Assembly: GCA_030068075.1 (NCBI GenBank)
Contig: CM057827.1
Coordinates: 74,476,500 to 74,540,499 of the forward strand
Reading direction: 5' to 3'
DNA: 64,000 bases
From: Paguma larvata
Taxonomy: Eukaryota > Chordata > Mammalia > Carnivora > Viverridae
Positions 48,883 to 60,043 of the stretch are shown here, piece by piece. Under the pieces are notes generated by a model. It saw nothing but the letters and a program-made list of their open reading frames with translations, was not told where the DNA came from and ran no database searches. Position 1 is the stretch's first letter, and each line of letters begins with the position of its first letter. Both the position numbers and the translations under genes were made by a program.

Positions 48883-51800
48883 ATGAAACCTACAGACAAC
48901 ACCTTGAATCTAAACCCACATTTTTCAATATTAACACTGAATGTAAATGGACTAAACACTCTAATTAAAAGACACGGGGTAACAGAATGGATTAGAAAAC
49001 AAGACCCATCTATCTGCTGTCTTCAAGAGACCCATTTTAAACCTGAGGACACCTTCAGACTGAAAGTGAGGGGATGGAGAACTATCTACCATGCTACAGG
49101 AACTCAGAAGAAAGCTGGAGTAGCCACACTTATATCGGACAAACTGGACTTTAAATTAAAAGATGTAATAAGAGATGAAGAAGGGCATTATATAATAATC
49201 ACAGGGACTATCCAGCAGGAAGAGCTAACAATTATAAATATCTACGTGCCGAATTCAGGGGCACCCAAATTGGTCAAGCAACTAATTACAAATGTAATCT
49301 ATCTTACTGATAATAATGTGCTAGTTGCAGGAGACCTTAATACCCCACTCACAGCACTGGATAGATCCACTAAACAGAGAATCACCAGAGAAACAATGGA
49401 CCTGAACGACACGCTGGAACAGATGGGCCTGACAGATATCTTCAGGGCCCTTCATCCAGAAGCAAAGGAATTGACATTCTTCTCAAATGCACATGGCACA
49501 TTTTCCAATATAGACCACATTTTGGGGCACAAGGAAGCTCTGAATAAGTATAAAAAAATTGAGATCATACCATGCACAATTTCAGACCACAATGCTTTGA
49601 AACTTGAAATCAACCACAGGAAAAAGTCTTGGAAGCCCACACAAACATGGAGGCTAAAGAACAACCTACTAAAAGATGAATGGGTCAACCAAGCAATCAG
49701 AGAAGAAATTAAAAAATATATGGAAACAAATGAAAATGAAAATACGACAATCCAAATGCTTTGGAATGCGACAAAGGCAGTCCTGAGAGGGAAATATATT
49801 GCAATCCAGGCCCATCTCAAGAAACAAGAAAAATTCCTAACACAAATTTTAACAGTACGCCTAAAGGAACTAGAAGCAGAACAGCTAAGACAGCCCAAAC
49901 CTAGCACAAAGAGAGAAATAACAAAGATTAGGGCACAAATTAATCATATGGAAACAGAAAAAGTAGCGGAACAGATCAATGAAACCAAGAGCTGGTTCTT
50001 TGAAAAAATAAACAAAACAGACAAACCTCTAGCCAGGCTTCTCAAAAAGAAAAGAGAGAGAACTCAAATAGATAAAACCTTGAATGAAAATGGAGTGATT
50101 ACAACCAATTCCTCAGAAATACAAGCAATCATCAGAGAATATTATGAAAAACAATATGCCGTCAAATTGAACAACCTGGAATAAATGGACAAAATTCCTA
50201 AACAGCCACATGCTACCAAAACTCAAACGGGAAGAAAGAGAAAATTTGAACAGACCCATAACTAGTGAAGAAATAGAATCAGTTATCAAAAACCTCCCAG
50301 CAAATAAAAGCCCTGGACCAGATGGCTTCCCTGGACCAGACATTTGAAACAGAGTTAATACCTATTCTCCTCAAGCTGTTCCAAAAAATTGAGACGGAAA
50401 GAAAACTCCCAGACTCATTCTATGAAGACAGCATCACTTTGATTCCCAAACCAGATAGAGACCCAGTAAAAAAGAGAACTACAGGCCGATATCCTTGATG
50501 AACATGGATGCAAAAATTCTTAACAAGATACTAGCAAATAGAATGCAACAGCACCTATCAAGTAGGATTCATCCCTGGGTTGCAGGGATGGTTCAACATT
50601 CGAAAATCCATCAACGTGATACATCACATTCACAAAAGAAAAGATAAGAACCATATGATCCTGTCGATTGATGCAGAAAAAGCATTTGACAAAATACAGC
50701 ATCCCTTCTTAATAAAAACTCTCGAGAAAGTCAGGATAGAAGGAACATACTTAAATACCATAAAAGCCATCTATGAAAAGCCCACAGCTAATATGAAAAG
50801 CTCACAGAAAAACTGAGAGCCTTCCCCCTGAGATCAGGAACACGACAGGGATGTCCACTCTCACCACTGCTATTTAACATAGTGTTGGAGGTCTTAGCAT
50901 CAGCAATCAGACAAGAAAGCAAAATAAAAGGCATCAGCATAGGCAAGGATGAAGTCAAACTTTCACTTTTTGCAGACGACATGATACTTTACATGGAAAA
51001 CCCAACAGAATCCACCAAAAGCCTACTAGAACTGATCCATGATTTTGGCAAAGTTTAGGATACAAAATCAACGTACAGAAATCAGTTGCATTCCTTTACA
51101 CCAACAATGAAGCAATAGAAAGAGAAATAAAGAAGTGAATCCTATTCACAATTGCACCAAAAACCATCAAATACCTAGGAATAAACCTAACCAAAGATGT
51201 AAAAGACCTTTACGTGGAAAACTATAAAAATCTTATGAAGGAAATTGAGGAAGACACAAGGAAATGGAAAAACATCCCATGCTCATGGATCGGAAGAATA
51301 AATATCGTTAAAATGGCAATACTACCCAAAGCAATCTACACATTCAATGTAATCCCAATCAAAATTGCACCAGCATTCTTCTCAGAGCTAGAGCAAACAA
51401 TCCTATAATTTGTATGGAATCACAAAAGACCCCGAATAGCCAAAGTAATTCTGAAGAATAAAACCAAAGCGGGAGGCATCACAATTCCAGATTTTAACCT
51501 CTACTACAAAGCGGTAGTCATCAAGACTGTATAGTATTGGCACAAGAACAGATACACAGACCAATGGAATAGAACAGAGAACCCAGAGATGGACCCACAA
51601 GCATATGGCCATCTAATCTTTGACAAAGCAGGAAAGAGTATCCAATGGAAAAAAGACAGCCTCTTTAACAAATGGTTCTGGGAGAACTGGACAGCAATAT
51701 GCAGAATAATGAAACTAAACCACTTCCTTACACCACTCACAAAAATAAACTCTAAATGGATGAAGGATCTGAATGTGAGACAGGAAACCATCAAAATCCT

Positions 51801-52698
51801 AGAGGAGAAAGCAGGAAAAAATCTTTTTGACCTGAGCCACAGCAATTTCCTATGCGACACATCTCCAAAGGCGAGGCAATTTAAAGCAAAAATGAACTAT
51901 TGGGAACTCATCAAGGTAAAAAGCTTCTGCACGGCAAAGGAAACAACTAACAAAACTAATAGACTACCGATGGAATGGGAAAGGATAATTGCAAATGACA
52001 TATCAGATAAAGGACTAGTATCTAAAATCTATAAAGAACTTACCAAACTCCACACCCGAAAAACAAATAATCCAGTGAAGAAGTGGGCGGAAGATATGAA
52101 TAGACACTTCTCCAAAGATGACATTCAGATGGCAAACAAACACAAGAAACGATGCTCAAAGTCACTCATCATCACGGAAACACAAATCAAAACCACACTG
52201 AGATACCACCTTACACCGGTTCGAGTGGCTAAAATGAATAAATCAGGAAACTATAGATGCTGGTGGGGATGTGGAGAAGCAGGCACCCTCCTACACTGTT
52301 GGTGGGAATGCAAACTGGTGCAGCCACTCTGGAAAACGGTGTGGAGGTTCCTCACAAAAATGAAAATAGAACTACCCTATGACCCAGCAATAGCACTGCT
52401 AGGAATCTACCCAAGAGACTCAGGAATGCTGATGCATAGGGGCACGTGTACCCCAATGTCCATAGCGGCACTTTCAACAATAGCCAAATCATGGAAAGAG
52501 ACCAAGTGCCCATCAACTGACGAATGGATAAAGAAGTTGTGGCACACATGTACAATGGACTACTACATGGCAATGAGAAAAAATGAAATCTGGCCCTGTG
52601 TAGCAACATGGATGGAACTGGAGGGTATTATATTAAGTGAAATAAGTCAGTCAGAAAAAGACAGATACCATGTTTCCACAAATAGGTGGACATTGTGA
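48883..52698 (+). pseudogene. L1 ORF2 (endonuclease and reverse transcriptase), partly open but broken
   Basis: ORF2p nicks target DNA and reverse-transcribes L1 RNA. The ATG at 48883 opens 433 codons covering a complete endonuclease: LNVNG, the metal-binding Glu in QETH, GDLNTP, NIDHILGH, and the catalytic Ser-Asp-His at codons 234-236. TAA at 50182-50184 ends it where the 18.2-kb copy has GAA. An extra A and a small rearrangement at 50308-50345 follow. RT pieces lie at 50580-50816, and the FADD catalytic motif is encoded at 50969-50980. The last 369 codons (51589-52698) are open and include the Cys/His knuckle [18 protein letters not shown]. Confidence 0.93.
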
Positions 52699-52945
52699 GA
52701 CTAAGCAAAAACCAGGGGGAGGGGAAGAGGGGAAAGGAAAAAAAGACACAGAGAGGGAGGGAGATAAAACATAAGAGACTCTCAAAGACTAAGAACAATC
52801 TGAGGGTAAGGGCGGTGAGGGAGGGGGGAGAGGGAGTGACGGGCATTACAGAGGGCACGTGTTGGGATGAACACTACGTGTTATATGTAAACCAATTTGA
52901 AAATAAACTATTATAATAAAAAATATATAAAAAGGAAAAAAACGA
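52699..52945 (+). terminator. L1 3' UTR with G-rich purine tract and A-rich end
   Basis: Downstream of the ORF2 stop: AAAACCAGGGGGAGGGGAAG, a later GGTGAGGGAGGGGGGAGAGGG block (four or more G-runs in a short span, a potential G-quadruplex), and AATAAAC before the A-rich end. The same unit recurs at 20.7, 34.8 and, in complement, 58.3-58.5 kb. Confidence 0.8.
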
Positions 52946-53239
52946 TGTAATACAAAAAAATAGAGATAATGATTAAAGGAACTAGAAATACTAAAATCAA
53001 ATAAAAATGAGTGACGGGAGAAAGGGAAGGGGATAAAGGGTTAAAGTATAATAATTTCCTTTTCATCGTGAGAAGTCAATTGATACTGTCTTGGAGGTAA
53101 CACAAAATTAAATTATTAAATTATAAACAGTAAATAATTAAAATGAACTATAAATCTTCACAATTGTTAAAACTTTCACACACAAAAGAAATAAAATATC
53201 ATATAGAGATATCTTAAAGGATTAAATGGATGCAGAAAA

Positions 53240-53960
53240 TGTATTCATTCATTTGCTCTACTAATATTTACTGAGCACCCATATACCAGGAAGGTGCCGA
53301 GTTCCAGGGATACAGAGTTGCTAATCACGGAGTCTTACAGACAAGTGGGAGAGATATATATGTTAATCAAACAATCAAACACGAACAAATGTAAAATTGC
53401 AACCACAGAAGTTACTCTGCAAAAGACTGAATATCCCATTAAGAGAAGTATTTGATGAAAACAGGAAAATCAGGGCAGGTTTCTCTAATGAAGTAACACT
53501 GGCAGTAAGATCTGAAGGATAAACAAAAGGTACCTAAGCAAGAAGGACAAAGGGTTCCCTGCAGAGGAACAATTTGTGCTCCCCCTTGAGGCCAGAGGTG
53601 GCATTGGGAGTTGAGCCTGGAACCACTCTGAGAAAATGAGGTGAACATTATACAGGGAAAGGCTGAAGTAAGTAGTGAGAGATTGCTCCTGAGAGAATGA
53701 AAAGCAAGATTTTAAAGCCGACAGGTGTTCAGACCAGACTTGACATTTATGAATATTACCCTGGCTATGGGATACTGAATGGATTTGAGGAGTCCTAAAT
53801 GGATGACAGTGAACCGATTAGAAAGCAACAAGTGTTGTTGAGAGAGGGTATACAAGTTTGGGGAGTAGGTAGATTTGCCATATATTTAGGAGAGACAATC
53901 AAGAGGGCTTGATGATGGTGTTAGTTTGAAATGCATTCACTCTAACTAATGCTTCAAGTT
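53240..53960 (-). repeat. LINE-2 3' region, minus strand
   Basis: ATTCATTCATTTGCTCTACTAATATTTACTGAGCACCCATATACCAGG, then GGGATACAGAGTTGC, CAGGTTTCTCTAATGAAGTAACACTGGCAG, GGTTCCCTGCAGAGGAACAATTTGTGC and GAAAAGCAAGATTTTAAAGCC follow the L2 3' region in reverse order over about 700 bases. Confidence 0.75.
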
Positions 53961-54754
53961 GAAGAATGATTCAACTCCACCAGGATGCCCAATCCAATGA
54001 CCCTACCATATTTTCACTGTCCCTCGATCCCCTGATGTCTTCTCTTCTTCTCTTATTCCCCAGATCACTCCCAATCCAATGATCCTACCATATTTTTAGT
54101 GTTCCTCACTCCCCTGATGTCCTCTCTTCTTTCCCAGCTTGAACTTCAAGGGCAATTCCCTTGCTGCCTTTTATTTTTTTGTATTCCCTTAGCCAAACAA
54201 CAAACCTGCCACGTTATGTTTCCACTATATCCACTTTTCTGAGTGAAAGTACCTATTGTAAGTTATCCTATGCAAGCCTTGCCATTGTATATAGTGTGTG
54301 GGGACAGGAAGCTAATAACTTATCTTCAAATCAAGAAGAATCCAACTCAAACAGCTGTATCTAATGAACCATACCTGAGTAATATCATCTGAACTTCATT
54401 TAAAAGGCAAGATCCTGGAATTACAGCTGATGCCATAAAGAGATGAGATGTGGGGGCTCCTTGGATGGGGTGAATGTATTTTGCACATATGAGGGGCTTA
54501 AATTGTTGAAGCCAGGGAGTAGATGATGGTAGGTTTTTCATAACAGGAGCACCATCAATTCCTCCCACCCACCCTGAATATACATTCCACTCCCCACCAA
54601 GAGACAAGGTCTATTCCTTCCTTCCTTTTGAATCTGAGCCGACCTCAGTGTTTTGGTTGACAAATAAAGTGAAGCAGAAGTGAATCCTAGGGTCTCTGAC
54701 GGTAGGCATGGGACTTACAGGTCATAAGAGGAGTGTGAGTTTAACATAAAAGAA
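53961..54754. other. Unassigned sequence with a diverged tandem duplicate
   Basis: A block near 53985-54055 (CCCAATCCAATGACCCTACCATATTTTCACTG...CCCCTGATGTC) is repeated at about 54070-54125 (CCCAATCCAATGATCCTACCATATTTTTAGTG...CCCCTGATGTC), a direct duplication with a period of about 83 bases. No gene recognised. Confidence 0.7.
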
Positions 54755-55075
54755 ACTGCCAAATGATTTTCCAAAGTGGCTATACATTTTACATTACCAC
54801 CAGTAATGTGTGACAGCTCCAGATGCTCCACAGCCTCCAGAACCCTTGAAATTGCCAAGTTTTCTTTTCTAATCCTCCTTTTCTTTCTTTTCTTTTCTTT
54901 CCTTTTATCTATATACTCTTTTATTTCCACTAATGACAAACAGTATTGATCATCTTTTCATGTGTGTTATCCACATATTTTCTTTAGGAAAGTATCTGTT
55001 CAGATTTTTTGTTACTTTAACTGGGTCATTTTTTTCTTATTATTGAAAATTTTCTATAAATTCAAAACATAAATC
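54755..55075 (-). mobile_element. Old LINE-1 ORF2, minus strand (first segment of a repeatedly split copy)
   Basis: In complement: CCAAAGTGGCTATACATTTTACATTACCACC, GCTCCACAGCCTCCAGAACCC, CATCTTTTCATGTGTG, GTTACTTTAACTGGGTCATTT, all from the C-terminal region of ORF2. It is collinear with 56525-58090 and 60044-61650 once later inserts are removed. A TTTCTTTTC-rich pyrimidine stretch lies at about 54861-54905. Confidence 0.8.
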
Positions 55076-55081
55076 ATTCCT

Positions 55082-56088
55082 ACTGGCACAAAAACAGATA
55101 CTCAGATCAATGGAACAGAATAGAGAATCCAGAAATGGACCCACAAACATATAGCCAATTAATCATTGACAAAGCAGGAAAGAATATCTAATGGAATAAA
55201 AACAGTCTCTTCAGCAAATGGTGTTGGGAAAACTGGACAGCAACATGCACAAAAATGAACCTGCACCACTTTCTCATACCATACACAAAAATAAACTCAA
55301 AATGGTTGAAACACCTAAACGTAAGACAAGAAGCCATCAAAATCTTTGAGGAGAGAGGAGGCAAAAATCTCTTTGACCTCAGGCGCAGCAACTTCTTACT
55401 CAACACAACTCTGGAGTCAAGGGAAACCAAAGCAAAAATGAACTATTGGGACCTCATCAGAATAAAAAGCTTCTGCACAGTGAGGAAAACAACCGGCTAA
55501 ACTAAAAGGCAACTGACACGATTGGGAGAACATATTTGCAAACAACATATCAGATAAAGGGCTAGTATCCAAAATCTATAGAGAACTTATCAAACTCAAC
55601 ACCCAGAAAACATATCATCCAGTGAAGAAATGGGCAAAAGACATGAATAGACTCTTCTCTAGAGAAGACATCCAGATGGCCAATCAACAAATGAAAAAAT
55701 GCTCAACAACACGCATCATCAGGGAAACACAAATCAAAACCACAGTAACATACCACTTCACACCTGTGAGAATGGCTAACATCAACAACTCAGACAACAA
55801 CAGATATTGGCGAGGATATGGAGAAATAGGGTCCCTTTTGCACTGCTGGTGGGAATGCTAACTGGTATGACCACTCTGGAAAACAGTATGGAGGTTCCTC
55901 AACGAATTAAAAACCCAGCAATTGCACTATTAGGTATTTATCCAAGGGATACAGGTATGGTGTTTCGAAAGGACACATGCACCCCAACATTTATAGCAGC
56001 ACTATCAACAATAGCTAAAGTGTGGAAAGAGCCCGAATGTCCATGGATGTATGAATGGATAAAGATGTCATATACATATGTATATATG

Positions 56089-56144
<56 letters not shown>

Positions 56145-56525
56145 GGAGTATTACTCGGCAATCAGAAGAAATGAAATCTTGACATTTGCAACTACATGGA
56201 TAGAACTAGAGGGGATTATGGTAAGTGAAATTAGTCATTTAGAAAAAGAAAAATATCATATGACTTCACTCATATGAGGACTTTAAGATACGAAACAGAT
56301 GAACATAAGAGAAGGGAAGCAAAAATAATATAAAAACAGGGAGGGGACAAAACATAAGAGACTTAAATATAGAGAACAAACAGAGGGTTGCTGGAAGAAT
56401 TTTGTGAGGGGGATGAGCTAAATGGGTAAGAGACTTAAGGCACCTACTCCTGAAATCATTGTTGTACCATGTGCTAATTGGATGTAAATTATAAAAAATA
56501 AATATAGAAAGTAAAAAATGAATAA
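55082..56525 (+). mobile_element. LINE-1 3' part, 5'-truncated, inserted in the old L1
   Basis: Starts in ORF2 (GGCACAAAAACAGATACTCAG) and runs through an 81-codon open piece and the degraded knuckle to a (CA)n array at 56092-56141, the final ORF2 block and a 3' UTR ending ATTATAAAAAATAAATATAG. Likely TSD: ATAAATCATTCCT (about 55069-55081) and ATTAATCATTTCTT (about 56527-56540), three differences. The old minus-strand L1 resumes on both sides. Confidence 0.85.
56092..56141. repeat. (CA)n microsatellite inside L1 ORF2
   Basis: About 25 CA units directly preceding AATGGAGTATTACTCGGC. In other copies this spot is a short TATATATACA run (58665-58676 in complement). Confidence 0.97.
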
Positions 56526-58090
56526 ATTAATCATTTCTTAGATATACAATGTGAAAATATTTTTCTCCCACTATGTGACTTGTCACTTCATTAACAGAAC
56601 AGAAAATTTTAATTTGAATGACATTCAACTTTTCCATTTTTTGATGTTTTATGGTTGTGGCATCACATCTTAGAAATTTTTACTAACCTAAGATCACAAA
56701 AATTTTTCCAATGTTTTCTTCTAGAAGTTCATAGTTCTAGAGTTTACATTTAGTTCTAGATTTCACATTTAGATTTACAATCTACTGTGAATTTCTTTTG
56801 TTTAAGATGTAAGATATGGGTTGAGGTTCAGTGTTTCCATATAGATGTTTGCTTCAGCACAATTTGCTGAAAAGACTACCTTGTTTCCACTGAATTGTGT
56901 TTACACATATTTATATGAATCTGTCTATTCCTTGAGTTTTGTTTTTTTTCTCTTAGACTGAACTCTGTGTATCATAAAATTCATCTTGTCCTTTTTAAAA
57001 CTGTTTTTGGCTATTCTAGTTCCTTTGCATTTCCATAAAATTTTAGAATCATTTCTTTGACATCTTCAAAAATCTGATGGTAGTTTGAGTAGGGTTTTGT
57101 TGAATCTGTGGTCAGTTTGGCAAGAATTGACATTTCAGAATATTGAGTGTTCCAAATTATGATTTACTTACATATTTATTTATTTATAATTACTAATGTG
57201 TATATTCTGTTACAGACATACTTAGGCGTTTCATGTGTATAAGTGCTACATCAATGGCATCTTTAATTTTTATTTTTTCCAATGGTACATTTCTCATACA
57301 TAGAAATGAAACTGAATTTTATATTTTGACTTGAAGCCTGTGGACTTCACTTACCAATTTTTGGAAACTGTGTGACAGATTCTCTAAATTTACTATAAAA
57401 TCATGTCTTTGGCACATACAGGCAATTTTATTTCCTCTCAAAACTACGTGTCTCTTCTTTCTCTTGCCTATTTCACTGATTAGGACTTGGAGTGTGATGA
57501 TACAGAGTCATGAGAATGGACACCTTTGCCTTGTTCCCAGTATTAAATGAAAGCATTCAGACTTTTACCAGTGAGTATGATGTGAACTGTATGTTGCTGA
57601 TGCCTTTAATCAAATTAAGGAAATTCCCTGTTTTTGTTTTCTGAGACTTTTTATCATGAATGCATATTTAATCTTGCAAATGTTATCTACATCTATTAAG
57701 AAAATTGTGTGGTCTTACTCTTTAGTCCGTCAACTGATATTAAGTGCTGAGTTAGCTAACGACTTTCATGCCTTGGATAAAATCCATTTAGTTAAAATGT
57801 ATTTTTCCCTTTTATGCAAGTCTTATTTTAATTTTCTAATATTTTTTGAGCAATTTTGTGTCTATGCACATGGTAGATATTGGTAGTTCTTTTCTTGTAA
57901 TGTATTTGTACAATTTTTATATCAGAATGATGTTTATCCTATATATTGAATTGTCAAGTGTTCCCTCTTCTACTACTTTCTGAAAAAAAGATTGTGTAAA
58001 ATGGAAATTATATATTTCCCAAATGTCTGATAGAATATGGCAGTGAAATCATCTGGATCTAGAGCTCTCTTTATTGGAAGGTTTTTAACT
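56525..58090 (-). mobile_element. Old LINE-1 ORF2, minus strand (second segment)
   Basis: In complement: TTCTCCCACTATGTGACTTG, CAGCACAATTTGCTGAAAAGAC, TTTGCATTTCCATAAAATTTTAG, GATTAGGACTTGGAGTGTG and other ORF2 blocks in order, ending at GGAAGGTTTTTAACT. Stops throughout. It ends exactly at the 6-bp TSD of the solo LTR. Confidence 0.82.
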
Positions 58091-58096
58091 AGGAAT
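58091..58096. repeat. Left 6-bp TSD of the solo LTR
   Basis: AGGAAT directly before the LTR's TG; the identical hexamer is at 60038-60043. Confidence 0.85.
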
Positions 58097-58269
58097 TGTT
58101 GGGAGCCATCTTGGGCTCACAGGTTGAGACTTCTCCCTGTGTGGAAAAGGCAGATGTTGCAAAGTCTCCAGCTGATCAAATGGCACCCAATATTATCTCC
58201 TTCAGATAACCTTTCAGGCCTGGATTTCTTGGACTGCTCTCATTGGCCTCAAGGGATGTAACGCTCTTT

Positions 58270-59252
58270 TGTTCTATGGTATTTTGTTTTGTTTTGTTTT
58301 TTATTTTATAATAGTTTATTTTCAAATTGGTTTACATATAACACCTAGTGTTCATCCCAACATGTGCCCTTTTTAATGCCCATCACCCCCTCTCCCCCCT
58401 CCCTTATCCCCCTCACCCTCAGTTTTTTCTTAGTCTTGAGAGTCTCTTGTGTTTTATCTCCCTCCCTCTCTGTGTCTTTTTTTTCTTTCCCCTCTTCCCC
58501 TCCTCCTGGTTTTTGCTTAGTCTCGCAAAGTCCACCTATTCGTGGAAACATATGGTATTTGTCTTTTTCTGACTGACTTATTTCACTTAACATAATACCC
58601 TCCAGTTCCATCCATGTTGCTACACATGGCCAGATTTCATTTTTTCTCATTGCCACGTAGTAGTCCATTGTATATATGTAAAAGATCATCGCAAATGACA
58701 TATCGGATAAAGGACTAATATCTAAAATCTATAAAGAACTTACCAAACTCCACACCCGAAAAACAAACAACCAAGTGAAGAAATGGGCGGAAGATATGAA
58801 TAGACACTTCTCCAAAGAGGACATTCAGATGGCCAACAGACACATGAAACGATGCTCAATGTCACTCATCATCAGGGAAATACAAATCAAAATCACACTG
58901 CGATACCACCTCACACCAGTCAGAGTGGCTAAAATGAACAAATCAGGAAACTATAGATGCTGGCGAGGATGTGGAGAAGCAGGCACCCTCCTACACTGTT
59001 GGTGGGAATGCAAACTGGTGCAGCCACTCTGGAAAATGGTGTGGAGGTTCCTCAAAAAAATGAAAATAGAGCTACCCTATGATCCGGCAATAGCACTGCT
59101 AGGAATCTACCCAAGAGACACAAAAACGCTGATGCATAGGAGCACGTGTACCCCAATGTCCATAGCAGCACTTTCGACAATAGCCAAATCATGGAAAGAG
59201 ACCAAGTGCCCATCAAATGAGGAGTGGATAAAGAAGATGTTCTATGGTATTT
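58270..59252 (-). mobile_element. Young LINE-1 with 5' inversion (twin priming), inside the LTR
   Basis: The L1 3' end is in minus orientation at 58285-58677: T-rich tail, TTCAAATTGGTTTACATATAAC, complement of the G-rich tract, last ORF2 codons. The upstream ORF2 part is flipped to plus at 58679-59237 (EERIIAND-like block through the knuckle [18 protein letters not shown] to EEWIKKM). The flanks TGTTCTATGGTATTT at 58270-58284 and 59238-59252 are identical (15 bp, the first bases possibly shared with L1). The two blocks are adjacent in L1, so almost nothing was lost at the switch. Confidence 0.95.
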
Positions 59253-59901
59253 AAACAAAAAAGAGGACCTGGAGTGCGATGCTTTGATGGATTACATCCG
59301 AATGAGAGTATCCTGTCCAGAAGTAACCTCAAAGTTGCCTCTTGGGAATAGGTTACACAAATTGACCATATAGGATAGCAGTTATGAGTTGACTAAATAT
59401 TAGTATAACTTATGTAAACGTTAGGCCCCTATTGTGTAAATTCACTCATTCATAAGCAAAGGAACTTAGACAAGCCTTAGGTATTATGTCTTTACCAGGT
59501 GAGTTACACTTCCCCCATTGTAGTGTAGGCAGCTATATAGAATGACTCTTAACCTTTCTAAAGATGATTAACATAGGTGTTAAGATGATACTATATGTGC
59601 CCTCTGTTTACTGAGACTTATGATAACAACCCTGCTTGCTTCATAAACATCCTGTTTTCTCCCCCTGCCACAAATTTACCTAATCCTACTTCAAAGACAG
59701 TATATGTTAATTAACTTAGCAGCAAAATTACAAAATAGCTAAGAATTGTTTCCTTTATGGTCTAAAAAAGAATGATGAAAACAACATGCGAGACTGAGGA
59801 AAATTGCCCTTTGCTGATCAAAACACATTATTGCTAAAGATATCTAACTATGTTTACTGATGTAATGTCACTCTTTAATGTAATATCAATTACTGCCTTT
59901 A

Positions 59902-59907
59902 AATAAA
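59902..59907 (+). promoter_or_regulatory. LTR poly(A) signal
   Basis: AATAAA in the right third of the LTR, 130 bases before its CA end, in the position expected for the R region of a retroviral LTR. Confidence 0.65.
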
Positions 59908-60037
59908 GATACTGAGATCAGCCGGGCAGAGATGCCTGCCTGGTTCCAGAAGCCTCACAGCTCTCTCAAGTCATTCATCCTGCTGACACCATTCATCTTT
60001 CAGGGACCCCTGGACTCACTAGGGCTGGACTCTGGCA

Positions 60038-60043
60038 AGGAAT
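60038..60043. repeat. Right 6-bp TSD of the solo LTR
   Basis: AGGAAT, identical to 58091-58096. The old L1 resumes directly after it. Confidence 0.85.

Larger units (their letters stand above)
46408..52945 (+). mobile_element. Full-length LINE-1, young 3' UTR subfamily, ORFs broken
   Basis: About 6.5 kb. The 5' UTR (46408-47947) begins GGGGTGGGCCAACATGGCAG, the usual L1 start. Broken ORF1 spans 47948-48836; a 46-base spacer follows; ORF2 spans 48883-52698; the 3' UTR (from 52699) has a G-rich purine tract and ends AAACTATTATAATAAAAAATATATAAAAA. It is the most complete L1 here, but it carries at least three breaks in ORF1 and several in ORF2, so it should be immobile. No clear TSD was found. 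Confidence 0.95.
58097..60037 (+). mobile_element. Solo LTR of an endogenous retrovirus (class II-like), split by an L1
   Basis: Begins TGTTGGGAGCCATCTTGGGC and ends GGACTCTGGCA, so it has the TG...CA termini of a retroviral LTR, with a 6-bp TSD (AGGAAT) on both sides. The TGTTGGGAGCC start is shared with betaretrovirus-like (class II, IAP-type) LTRs, and a 6-bp TSD fits that class. The AATAAA at 59902-59907 gives plus orientation and a U5 of roughly 110 bases. Removing the L1 insert (58285-59252) leaves about 970 bases. No gag, pol or env sequence is present; the internal part was presumably lost by LTR-LTR recombination. Confidence 0.85.

Noticed and set aside
46408..52945. Retrotransposition-competent L1
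   Set aside because: ORF1 has three in-frame stops and a frameshift, and ORF2 a nonsense codon and further shifts.
55938..56141. Frames encoding runs of alternating residues
   Set aside because: They are translations of the (CA)n microsatellite.
58097..60037. Retroviral coding genes associated with the LTR
   Set aside because: The interior is LTR sequence plus an L1 insert; no protease, RT, integrase or envelope block is visible on either side.
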